Below the pieces are notes generated by a model. That model worked only from the letters and a program-made list of their open reading frames with translations. It was not told the DNA's origin and did not search any database. A DNA stretch of 36,547 nt from contig NW_003130356.1 in the NCBI RefSeq assembly GCF_000003605.2, forward strand, positions 881,895 to 918,441, given 5' to 3'. The stretch is from Saccoglossus kowalevskii. Taxonomy: Eukaryota; Hemichordata; Enteropneusta; Harrimaniidae. The translations under genes were made by a program, and so were the position numbers. This document shows, piece after piece, positions 1 to 12,800 of the stretch (the stretch's first letter is position 1; each line of letters opens with the position of its first letter).

Positions 1-460
1 TTGAACTCGATCAATCCAAGCATGTCTCAGATACGGATCCAGAACTGAATTTTTTAAAACAAAATGGCCGCCAGTCGGCCATTTCAAACCCGATCCAAAA
101 AAAAAAATGACGTGCATCAAGGTCCTATTATGTTTAATGTATGTACCAAATTTGAACAAAATCCGTCCATGCATAACTGAGATCCGGGTCCGGAATGGTG
201 AAAATGTGTGATTTTGATGCATTTTCGGCCTTAAAATGGCCGCTATTCGGCTATCGTTAATCGGATCATGAAAAAAATGCATGTGCATATGTCCCATATA
301 ATGTGTGATGTATGAGTGAAGTTTGAACTTAATCGGTCCATGCATGTTCGAGATACAGGTGATCACGGACGGACGGACGGACGGACGCACGGACGCACGG
401 ACGCACACAGGGCAAAACATAAGTCCCCGTTTTCAGACTACGTCCGAACGGGGACTAATT
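1..460. repeat. Dispersed repeat (copy 1) ending in ACGG-rich tract
   Basis: The stretch contains repeated themes such as 'aaaatggccgcc...cggccatttc' and 'gtgcatcaaggt', then a tract of ACGG/ACGC units at about 366-412, and ends in 'ccgaacggggacta'. The same themes and the same end occur at 24330-25555, and a fragment occurs near 12772-12835. It is an interspersed repeat of unknown class. It overlaps no exon. Confidence 0.75.
366..412. repeat. (ACGG)n / (ACGC)n microsatellite
   Basis: Short tandem run of ACGG and ACGC tetranucleotides within the dispersed repeat, just before its end. Confidence 0.85.
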
Positions 461-755
461 ATCTACACTAAAGTGTATTCATTGTCACAAGGATATTTGC
501 TTGGTTTTAAATTTACTAGTTTTTGAAGGAAACGATTCATTCTGTGGTTAACTTTGCATATATATAAAGGGTTTCAATCAAGTGCACTTAGCCATCAGTG
601 AAATAAGCAACAACAACAAAAAACAGTTAACTTTTAGCAGTACATCATGCACAACCTGTTATTCAAGACTTGGGATTAGTATATACAGCAGTATATATTC
701 TGCATAAAATCAGTGGAATTAAAGTGAGCAAAATAATATTGCATTGAGTGCTTAC
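461..755. other. Intron sequence, nothing recognised
   Basis: Downstream intron of exon 28. AT-rich, no splice-flanked open stretch continuing the gene on the minus strand was found here. Confidence 0.5.
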
Positions 756-885
756 CAGCTGAGTGCATGTAAGGTCATCAATGTTACTATCGAGGGTTCC
801 AAGACCCCACTGGTAAAACATGACTGGCAAAGTGAATTCAAAATCACCCCACACGACTGTCATTGATGTCTTTGATGCAACATAT
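756..885 (-). CDS. Exon 28 (last visible) of large FN3-repeat gene
   Basis: Acceptor CTGCTAG at 886-892, donor GTAAGC reading from 755 down. Enters with one base completing an Arg codon and leaves at phase 0. It encodes residues 1761-1804 of the fragment: start of an FN3-like unit, with 'TVVWGDFEF' and 'FYQWGLGT' as the W and VGT-type core. The clear donor shows the gene continues beyond the left end of the window. Confidence 0.85.
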
Positions 886-3800
886 CTAGCAGAGACAGAG
901 AGAGAGGGAGTGGACACAGAATTATTATTTTCACTATGAAAAAGTTGAATAGAGGATTATTTTTCACAAAGCTCACATGAATTAAATTTTGCTAATTTCA
1001 CTTATCAACAAAAATAGCGTAATTATCACATTAAATAATTAACGCATTCACAATAAAAATAATCTCAACAGTACTATAAACTGTTTAATTCTCACAATTT
1101 GGGAAATTATGTTATATGCCTTTTCAAGCTAGTAATCACAATGACACAATATATGCCAAAAAAGACAACATATTCGGGCAAGACTATTCAAAACACAACC
1201 GGACAACTCAAACACATGACACAACTGTACAATAGTGACACAAACTAACCTTGACACTGTGACCTCACCCAATGACACTGCTTTCCCACCATATCCTACT
1301 TGAATGCCATTAGATGTAACTTCTTTCATAGCTGTAGACACACTGTATGCCCTCACAGTAATGTAGTAAGTTACTGACTTAGGTACTAATTGTAGATCAG
1401 TGAATGTGTGTGTTTTGTTTAGACCAACATGAATGAATGGATGAATGTTGGTTCTCATTGCTGGATATCTACGATCTGTTCCTGCCGCTATTTCATAGTG
1501 CTCTATCATCTGGTGTTGTTGATTTTTAGTTTCACCTGAAAACACAATGTTAATGATTTGTATGTTGTGATTCTCTAGTGACTTCGAACTTACAACTATT
1601 TTCACACACTTCTATACAATGGACCATTTTCCACATTGAATCATTCCACACAGTGCACAATTCCCAACATTAGATCATTTAATACATTAGACCATTCCAC
1701 ACATTGGACCATTTTGCACACTGGACTATTTGCAATGAACCATTCTGCACACTTGACCGAGTACATTGGACCATTCCACAAATTGGACCATTCCACACAC
1801 TGGACTATTTACAATTGACCATTCCGCACACTGGAACATTCCGCGCACTTGACCAAGGACATTGAACCATTCCACACACTGGAACATTCCGCACACTTGA
1901 CCAAGTACATCGTTCCATTCCACACACTGGAACATTCCGCACACTTGACCAAGTACATCGAACCATTCCACACACTGGAACATTCCGCACACTTGACCAA
2001 GTATATCGGACCATTCCACACACTGGAACATCACATACATTGGGTCACTTCACACACTGGACCATTCCACACAATGAACAGTGCCATGATTCACTTGACA
2101 ACCTCACAAACATAGATAAATATTTCAAAATCTTACCTGCCATTAAACCATCTACTCCAAACCCATCCCAATTAGCAGATAACCTTGTCACTGACGGTTG
2201 ATAATTGATATCGAAACCAATCACATCACCATCTCTAACTTGGCCTGGCAATAATGGATCTTTTTGAATTGTGACACCATTTGATCGAAGAGATAGAGTG
2301 TATCCAAGGAGATTTGTTGCCCTGACAACAAGGTAATAAGACTCTCCATCTTTCAGTGATACCTGGTCATTCATGCCATGGGTCTGACCTGCATTATATA
2401 CACTTTTGTCAGTTTATGAGATACACTAGTTTTAAAGTAAATAATGAAACCTGCTGAAAAATCTCTTGTATCTGTCCTACAGCACAAATAGATCATGAAA
2501 CCATGTATGATAAAGATATTAATATAATGACAAACTTGTGATATGCATAGCCTCAATGTTTTGTGATAAAAAATATCAAGATCACTCATAAATTGATGCA
2601 GAATCCCATGGATTTTCATGTAATAATTAACCTTTATTATTATACATCTGCCACCCTAACGCCATAACTTACAGCATGCCGTAATTTTGTGGTATTTTAC
2701 GGGGTATTTTCATCCTACAAATTGTGAATTCCAAATATGGAATGATTACGCATGTAAGCCTCCTCTAATAATAAAAACAAACATGGCTGCCACCAGGGTT
2801 TGACCGGACTCCACACAAAGAAGTTTGTTGATTCTGTTCTAAACCTTTTGGATTTTGGCATTCACATGATGTATCCTTGGATAGAAAAGATGTATAATAA
2901 TGAGGTTATTACGAGGATACCTCAAGGTATACACCCAGACAGTACACGATCGCATCAACCTCCACTGCACGACGGTCGATACTTCCACTGTATACTTTGA
3001 GGTATCCTCATAATAACCTTATATTAATGATAATCTCACCTTCAGGCAATTCTATCATTGGCTGTATTTCTGTGCCATCAAAACCTTGTATAGACCACTC
3101 ATATTTACTGATTGGACATGGATCACCAGTGAAGTCCCACTGTCCACTCAGCATTTCATTGTTTTCTTGATAGTCGCTGTAACAACATCACATTTACAGA
3201 GAAATAAACCAATTCATTTATTGTCCTACCCAGACACAGTGAATTTCACACTCGTCATTCAGTGCTACTTAAAATGTTAACAATTGTTTTATTTTACACA
3301 ATGTTGTAAACATCACATGAAATCCTTATTAAACACAGCACAGTAACACAGTTTATTGTACCAATTTGAGTATTTATTTTGACTTAAGCATTTTGACTTC
3401 AGTAACAAAGAGTTATTATTATTTTATACAATAACATCCCTGACAGGTCAAGCTCAATACATAGTAACATTGTCAGTTAGTTTTTTAGTCACGGATTGGT
3501 CTCTCTTACGCTTTCCTGGCAGGATTCTATCGGTGGTAACTAACCGTTTGACGATATTATAAGCTGTCTGCTTTGAAACACCACTTAGATCTCCAATCTC
3601 AGCAAATGACAGTCCACGAAAATACAAATCGACAAGTCTTGTTCTCACTTCAACTGGTTTTTCGACTCCTTTCTTCTCCAGCGTGGTGTTTAAACAACTT
3701 GGACACATGCCGATTTGTAGACACGCAATCAACATGATGACTGACCAAAAGTGACTGAGGGCAGACGCGCCGCAAAATATGGGGCATCGGACTTTGTAGC

Positions 3801-6800
3801 AAAAATATAAAAAATTGTAGGCAATATCTGTCAATCATTCCTCTGAATTGGAGACGATGTTTAAATTTTAGTTACAATTAATTTATGTGAAAACAAAATG
3901 TGTAACCTATTGTAGAATGTTATCTATATCTAGCACTACTTCAGCATCAAATCAGTGCCTGGAATTGCTGTAACACTGAGAATACAACACATGGTGTCAG
4001 ATGGTGAATAGTACAAGTTAAAAAAGTCAGTACTTACAAGTCTTTATCACCATTCCCATCCCATACATGACTTGAACGAAGTGATGGTAAACCTAGACTA
4101 ATTCGACTGATGAACACACCATTAGACATTGCAGTAGATGTCAATCCAGCAGCATTTGTAGCTTTAACAGACACATATCCCACTTCAATATCAGTTAAAT
4201 CAAGCCCTGTTATAACTGTGTAGTAAGAATCTAGTGGTACATCCTGGTATTCCTGTAGTTGTGTACCCCCTGGAGATGTGCCAGCAGCTACCTGGTATCT
4301 GGACAGGAAGTCGAAATGACAGCATATCAATCATATATGAAACTCGATCCAAGAACACAAAACCAATGAATACCAAACAAGCACTAAACAACAAATTGGC
4401 ATGACAAAACATGGTCAAATCCGTGAGAAAACAGTTCACTGGAAAACAGAAATACATTTGTAATACACATATAACCATGGATCATCAGACAAAAATCATG
4501 AACACAAAACAACCACAACCGAAGAATTAAAAAACATGGTCACATCAATGAAAGAATGATACATGAACCTTGAGGTATATCAACTGATCTTGTATGTTTT
4601 GTGGTTTGAAAAGAATGAGTTCATATAATAACTGCTTGACCTATCCCATCAGCTACATATTACTCCAAATGGTTTCAGAAATGAATGACAATTAAGAGAC
4701 AATCATGCGATCTGAGATCACCTGAAAAGTGATGTTACTGTCCTCCCGTAAAGGAATCAATGTTCTTTCCAAACCATGCAGGTTTCCTATTTCTAATTGC
4801 CACATTTTCAGTAGGAAAAATGATTCTGACTGAAGTAATCTACTGTCATCCTAGAAAATGTCACTTACGATTTTCAGCATACACAACTTAGACACAGATT
4901 AGCATTTTTTGTATAGATGAACATCAATAATGTGAGACATTATGAATGTCAGCGAAATCAAACCATGAGTTTAGTAAATTACATATAAGCCTACCTTATA
5001 ATAGGAGATTCAGGATCTTGGAAAGGTTGCCAGGTGACAGAAATTTGAGTTAAAGATTTCTGACAAACCACATCCAAAAGAGCACACTCTGAGAAGAAAT
5101 GAAATGGTATTTAGTTATAATACATTGAATTCAATCTATATAATCAACAGGGCGTGCCATTAGAGTAAAGGGACAGTTGGTTATACAGGTACATTGGTAG
5201 GGAAATCCAAAACCTCATGCCAAGACACAATGCTAATTTTTTAGTTACGCATTTCAAAACAATCAAGTTTTTGCTTTACAAATGGTAAATAGCAAATCAA
5301 CCAGTTTAGTGGTGGCCAATTATCCTGGGAACTCACTAAATTTTATGAAACTTTTTTGAAATGTTTTCACAATATTAGGATTTGCATGAATAAAATAATA
5401 CTATGACTTTTGTGTTCCATGTCACCATGCACAATTTTGAGATTTAAAAAATAATCCCATCACAGAAACCCATGTAAAAATGCCAATTTTGACCATTTAC
5501 CATCATGATGATATTTGTATTTCATCCAGGCTTAGTCTTTTCCACAAAACGAAACGAAACCCTAACCCTGACTCGCATTTTTTTCATTGATCTAATAATA
5601 TCTGAGAAAATTTCACACTGTGAAACACGAAATGAATAGCGCCATCAGTGTTCAACAATTTCAAAATGGCTGTCACGTCATGTCAGCACAAATTAATCAA
5701 GCTGCAAAGTAGGCGGAAAAGAGGTGGAAACTAAATATTCTCGAAAATATTTCTGTGACGTTTGAAATTTAAGGTTAAGGTTAGGGTTAGGGTTTCGTTT
5801 CGTTACGTGGAAAAGACTAAGCCTTTCACCCTTTCTGCTAAACTTAATTAATGCTTCCTTGTATTGGTATTTGTTTTTTGATGGTCCGATTTTTTTTTTG
5901 CCTTTTTTACAAGCCAAATCCTTTTGAACAAAAATCTTGCACTGACAAGAAACAAAGCATTTATTTTGTTTGGTCTTATACATCCTTCTCTTCACCCTCT
6001 TTTCAACAAAAATTGCAAACAACACAAAAAACGCATCAATGTGTTACCTTCATCAGTGGTACAAGTGGAAGACTTTTCAGTATCGTCCACAGAAACATCA
6101 ATTTCATCCACTCCGCTCCACTCAATTACGCTTCCTTGTACTGGTGGAGTGTCATCAATCACAATAGGCTGTGAGAATGATTGTGATTTCAAACCAACAC
6201 CATTGTATGCGATGATAGTCACATAATATCTACCACTATGTTGCAGACTACCTCCATGTAAATCTAAAAATAAATAAACTCCTTAAGTCATGGTAACAGA
6301 ACGTTCATATACATATAGCAGAATTGAGAGGGCACTCAGGTTTAAGATGATTTTTCAAAAACATGTCATTAGCATATAGAAATAGTACAAAGAAAATTAT
6401 TCTGTATTTTGCAAAGGCATTTACATGTAGGCAAAAATGTAAATCAAGGAAACTGCCTCTGATGCTTCTGTGAAGTTCAAGCCCTGGGAAAATAATAACC
6501 TACTAATTGTACCATTCATAATCTGGGAAATAAGCTAGCAATTAAGCCTTCCAAAGGCTTTCCAAATGCCTTGTGATGGGAAAATAAGCTAGCCAAGTCT
6601 TCAAAAGTAAAGGGGTGATGTTTAACTAACACAATTAATAATTAACATAAACTTGGAAATAAGCCAGAAATTAAGCCTTCCAAAGGCTTTCCGAATGCCT
6701 TGTGATGGGAAAATAAGCCAGCCAAGTCTTCAAAAGTGAGGGGGTTATGTTCAACTAACACAATTAATAATTAACATAAACTGGGAAATAAGCCAGAAAT

Positions 6801-9800
6801 TAAGCCTTCAAAAGGCCTTCCAAATGGCTTGTGATGGGAAAATAAGCTAGCCAAGTATTCAAATGTAAAGGAGTGATGTTTAACTAACACAATTAATAAT
6901 TAACATAAAATGGGAAATAAGCCAGAAATTATGCATTCCAAAGGCTTTCTGAATGCCCTGTGATGGGAAAATAAGCCAGCCAAGTCTTCAAAATTAAAGG
7001 GGTGATGTTTAACTAACACAATTAATAATTAACATAATCTGGGAAATAAGCTACCAATTAAGCCTTCCAAAGGCCTTCCAAATGACTTGTGATGGGAAAA
7101 CAAGCCAGCCAAGTCTTCAAAAGTAAGAAGGCGATGTTTAACTAACACAATTAATAATTAACATAATCTGAAAAATATGCTAGCAATTAAGCCTTCCAAA
7201 GGCCTTCCGAATTCCTTGTGATGGGAAAATAAGCAAGCCAAGTATTCAAAAGTAAGGGGGTGATGTTTAACTAACACAATTAATAATTCGCATAATCTGG
7301 GAAATAAGCTAGCAATTAAGCCTTCCAAAAGCTTTCCGAATGCCTTGTGATGGGAAAATAAGTCTTCAAAAGTAAGGGGGCGATGTTTAAACACACTGCC
7401 TGCTGACTTTTGGTATGTCTGTTGAAGCTTAATTTCAGCAGACGAGGTGTTAGGGTGTTAATTAAATTAAACGTTGATATGATCCTGTACTGCTTGAGGG
7501 CATATAACTTCTATCTATAACAATATACAACTCACCTCTAGCTCTGTAACTGTTGATATGAGATTCAATCTTCTTGTATGAAAACAATGAATCATCTCCT
7601 TCTGATATCCCAATGCCGAACTCATAATGTGATATGAAACTTTCATCGTCATAGAAATGACTCCATGAACAGAACAGCTCATCAATTGCTACACTGTATC
7701 TAGGACACTCAACAATTCCTGCTATTGGTGGAGATGTATCAACAGTCACACTACCAGAAATAGTCTCAGTCCACAAACCAACCTGGTATCAACACAAAGG
7801 TTTCAGAAAGGTAGAATATTTATTCAGTAATACTGTTAAATATTTTATTTTAGCTGGAATTATTTTTCGCTGAAAAACTTTTTGGGTGTTTTGTATGGAA
7901 AATTATTTTCACTGATTTTTGGTGTGTTGAATGAAAAATATAGGAAAAAAGATATATTCGCTGGATTTTATTTTCACTGAATCATTACCTCAGCAAAAAT
8001 TAATTCTAAGCGAAAATATTAAAGTATTTTACAGTACAAAATTTTTACTGGCATAATGGTCATACACATGTACCTTGATACTGTGAAGTAAAACCAAACA
8101 AATTCCCCCTGAGACTGACCAGTCAAGCCAAATAATTTTTCTTTTATCTCAAGTATTTTGATAAAAACCTTTCAGCAATTGAAAATTCTGTCATTCAGTC
8201 CAACATTGACAAAGAAATTACAAAAAAAATAAAGCAAAATGTACACAATTCTGACATTAAAATTTTGGCGGGAAAAATTATGATGATCTAAGTACTAAAA
8301 GTATGTTTATTATGAAGAAGTCACCATAGATGTAAATAATACCTGATTGATCGATTTTAATGCAAGTATATTTGGTTTTCCATTTCCTTCAGGTACTACC
8401 ATACCATTAGGCACACTGTAAATTTCAGTTACATCAGTTATATTATAGATATCATCAGCACCAGGATAACTACCATAGGAGAATGATGTGTAGATGATGG
8501 TACTTTCATCTTCAGTTATCTCCCATTCCGCAGCTAAAGAATCCACGGATTCCTGAATACAAACAGAATATTACATGTAATACATAACAGGAGAATACAT
8601 CCATCACAGCATATCTCATACATCACAATTTACTGCAATTTGTACAAATTCGGACAATTACATATTTAAGATGAGGTTAAAAGAAGGAAAAATAATGAGG
8701 TTTTAATTTTTTTCTTCATTAGGATTATTCAATCATTTCGCCACCAGTTCCCTCTTTTCATCACAAAATAGTCTTGTTTATAGTTTGCACTTTCATTCAG
8801 AGCATTGGGACAAAAAAGCCAAATTTTTAAAATTGTAAATTGTAAAAATTTTAAATTGACACAAATTTTGTCTATTGGCTCCAAAATTAGGGTTCGTTTC
8901 CTGAAAAATAATATAAGAATAAAAAAGTGCAGAAAAATTTGGGAGAGAAAGTCTGGTGGTGAAAAGGTTAATACCATATATGTTCAATTATTAAATAAGA
9001 CTTTTTAATACATGCACTAAATAAAGGTTTATTTGGATCCACAAAACATTCTCTGAAACAGAAATCAAACATATCTTCATTCTATCGTTTGTCACGATCT
9101 TTACTGGTATGCCAAATTACAAAAATAAATGTGTGAGACACCAGATTTTAAGCTGATACGTGTGTTGACAAGAAGCAAAACATATTTAAAAGAGACTATT
9201 AGTCCCTCGACCCTATAAGCTTAAATGAATAATCTCACAGAATAACTTTAACACCTAGATAAACATTGTACTTGTAACAACCAGAGAACATACCACAAAT
9301 TGTATTGTATACATACCTGATAATGTGCAGTGTTCACATCTAAATTAAGAGTATTATTATCAACAATGACACCCAGACTGTCTATAGTAATGACAGGGGA
9401 TGTCAAATCAACTGTGAAGCCATCACTGACAGAATCTAGTGCATTACCAGCACCTGTTATAGCTCTGACTGTAGTAAAGTAAGTAACACCGCTATCCAGC
9501 TGTAATGGCATCTGAGCTTTACCTGAACCACTTAAACCTAATAATGGGAAATATAACACAAAGTTTGAAGTTTGAAATATAGTGACAACATGTTTCTGAT
9601 ATGTCAAAATGATGTGGATAAGAGCATATTAAGTAATATTGTTGAAATAGATCAAATTGTGTAGTTGGTCATCATTTAGCTTTTTTACCACCAGACTTTC
9701 TTGCTTAAATTTGTCTGCACTTTTTTTACTATCTTATTCAATATTTCTGGAAACGAACCCTAATTATGGCAAAATTTAAGTCAATTTTCAGTTTTTACCC

Positions 9801-12800
9801 AAAAAATTTGGCTAATTGTTGCAACTTTTTGAAGGAACGTGAACACTATAAATGGAACTATTTTGTGATGAAAAGCAGGAACTGGTGATGGAAAGCTTAG
9901 AATGTAGTGAATATAGACTAATTTAAAATAATATTATTCATCTGACGAAAACAATAAAATTTACCAGTCCATATAATGGTGTATGGACCTGTTTAAAAGT
10001 GTTACAAAAACATTTGATTGTTTTCCTCATTTGGAAATTGTGCATTACATTTATATGTCACATTTCAACACTTTTTTTGTTGGGAATAGAATCCCATCAA
10101 TAAATGCAAAACTTTGCACAGAGTGAAACATTCCTTGTTGTCATTTTGGATAGTTATCTCTTAAATTATTATGACAAGCGGGAAAACATGTATAATAATA
10201 AGATTATCATGAGAATACAGCAAAGTATGTGCTCAGGCAGTACGGATAACGCATGACAATGTCTCATCAGGTAAAGTTTGAATAAATTAACATGTATGGT
10301 ACTTTTAATATTGTTAGAAATAAATTGTGCCTTATTAAGTATTTATAATTTTAATAAAACTGGATGAAGCCAGGAAGAGATTAAACAAGATGCCAGAATA
10401 ACAGTGGTGGCGGCACAGAGATGGGGGCGGCCCTCGAAAAAATTGTTTGGGGTTTTCCCCTTCAAAATTTGATCCCCAAAATGCAGGAAATAGCATTTTA
10501 GAGGGTCTAGATTTAAAAATTTGTAAGGGGGAGCATGCCCCTTACAAAGGTTGGTGAGCAGATTCCCCCCAATGCAAAATTTCTTGCTGCCGCCTCTGAA
10601 TAAATAGAATTAAATTATTATTATGTAAATAACTGGATGTTACAAATGCTACGGTTCCGGTGCACAATAACACATGCATGCCAATGTTCCACCAGGTAAA
10701 GTTTGCATAGTGTATTAAACTTGTATGATATACCTTCTCCAGGGTTGCCATGTTGATTGTCTACTACAATACCAGCATCAGTATATGGCTGAATATCATC
10801 CAGTCTTGGTTGTGTCCCTACGGCCCATTCGTAGTATACAATGCCGTGAACTTGACTCCCAAAACCATGGAACTGTGCAGTGACGACAGTGTCTTCTTTC
10901 TGATAGTCTGTGTCAACACTGACAATGTTTGTGCCAATGGTCTGTGTATCTGGTCCGTCATCAGTTATGCCAGCTATATCACCTTGCAGGACCTTGATAG
11001 GACTGAAATGGACACAGTATTTAGGATAGGATAGAATAGGATAGAATATTTTATTTGAAACGTACACAAAAACAATGCTTGAGTAAAGTCCAGTATAAGA
11101 AACATTAAGTAACACAACTATATATAAATCTAAAATAATTTTAGAATCTGAAATACAAAATTAGCTAAAATACTATACACATATTTGTCCACACTTCAGA
11201 AAATATTGATTAACAATTCTCCATTTGGTAAGGTTTGATAATCAGATGAGTATTTGAATAGTGCATATAGGAATTTTTTCCTGTGTTCTGAAAAACTGTT
11301 ATGTTCACAATAAAAAAGTAATGTTTTTCATCATCCACATCATTAGAGTCACACTTGTTATATACCCTGTCAATTTTATTTATTCCCCTGAGGGCTGAAT
11401 TACGTAATTTGGTTAATGCCACTTTGTGTTTTTTTGTTACATTGTTCACAAATTGTACGGTACTGATAAAATGTTATTATTGTCTTCACTATAATAAATC
11501 CTATCATGCACATTACTGTTTTGAATTCTGTTTGAGTGTAGTTAAATCTAGGAAATACATAATGTTCACTTGACCAAAGTGGTAATACGAGTTAAATTGC
11601 TAATGACAAAAACATTATCAGACAGATGTTAATCAAATGCTTCAAACACATCAAATATTGATTTTGCAATAGAAGTTCAACTTTGATAGTCAAATTGAGA
11701 ATCCCTCATGCAAATCATCGTCTCGATGACACTCTAAGATTTTGAAAGCTGAAGCACAAATGAAAACTAAACAAACTAAATGGTTTACAGTTTGGCGACA
11801 AATATAGTTAATTTCAGATTCACCTTGACGTTAAGGATTCTGACATGGATCCGGCGCCATTCTCAGCTTTGACAGTAATATAATACACAGGTCCATTAGC
11901 CGCTGTATTATATAACTGTAACGATAACTCATCAACGTATCCATCACGTTTACTTCCCATATTACGGTAGTCACTGACATCAGTACCTTCTATTGAATAA
12001 TAAACAAAATACAATTGTAGGTGGACGCTTGTTTGTAAATAATGACACGCTATGGCCATCTGACGCAATTTTAATACGCAAGTGCGGGTGACGACTCCCC
12101 TGCTTTAATATGATTAAAGTTAAGGTACAGCTCTGCATCATGGGAAATGTAATTTGATTGGCCATTACTTAGTATGTTTACAAATGTTACATCATTGGTT
12201 GACTCAAATATTCATGTTCGCAAGCAAGAGAAATACTTTCTGAATATCAAAAAAAACCATTTTGCGAAGCAAGATACATTGCTACATGTATGGAATGCAA
12301 TTTGCATACTGAAATCTGGTCACCAGCTTTTCTCCACACATTCTGAGCTATTAGGGCATATTCAGAAACTGAGATGTGTTGGAGAAAGCATTATATGACC
12401 ACAAAGGGAGCAAGTCATTATGTTTCAATTTTAATACCTGGTGTTGTGCCAACAGCAACCCAGTACGCTACAATACCACTTTCTGCATCAGTTGCAAACC
12501 AGGTTGCTAAGATACCATTGGGATCAGTTTGTAAAACAAATCCATCAAATATTTCCTCACTCTCACCAGCTAGTACTCCTACAAAAATCTTTCTCATCTG
12601 AAATATAGAAACCAAGATTATACTTACTTATTTAGGAAATATAAAAAACAGGTCGCAGTCTCCATTGTACAACATTAAACAAACTAAACTGCAATGAGTC
12701 AGTGATTTTAAATCAGAACTTGAATGGAAAGCAAGCTAATACGAGATGTTGTATTATATTTATCATTATTATAAAATGGCCACTTGCAGTCGGCCATTTT

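Noticed and set aside
1726-2040. Long minus-strand open frame with 16-residue repeats
   Set aside because: It is translation of the 48-bp minisatellite; other frames are equally open, and it lies in an intron between phase-matched exons.
5693-6226. Several overlapping 65-110 codon frames on both strands
   Set aside because: They overlap the TA-flanked MITE and the antisense of exon 22; only the exon 22 frame fits splice sites and pattern.
8729-9008. Open frames on both strands near 8.7-9.0 kb
   Set aside because: They lie in a dispersed inverted-repeat element, with lysine/phenylalanine-rich low-complexity translation.
12374-12601. 75-codon plus-strand open frame
   Set aside because: Antisense shadow of exon 16.
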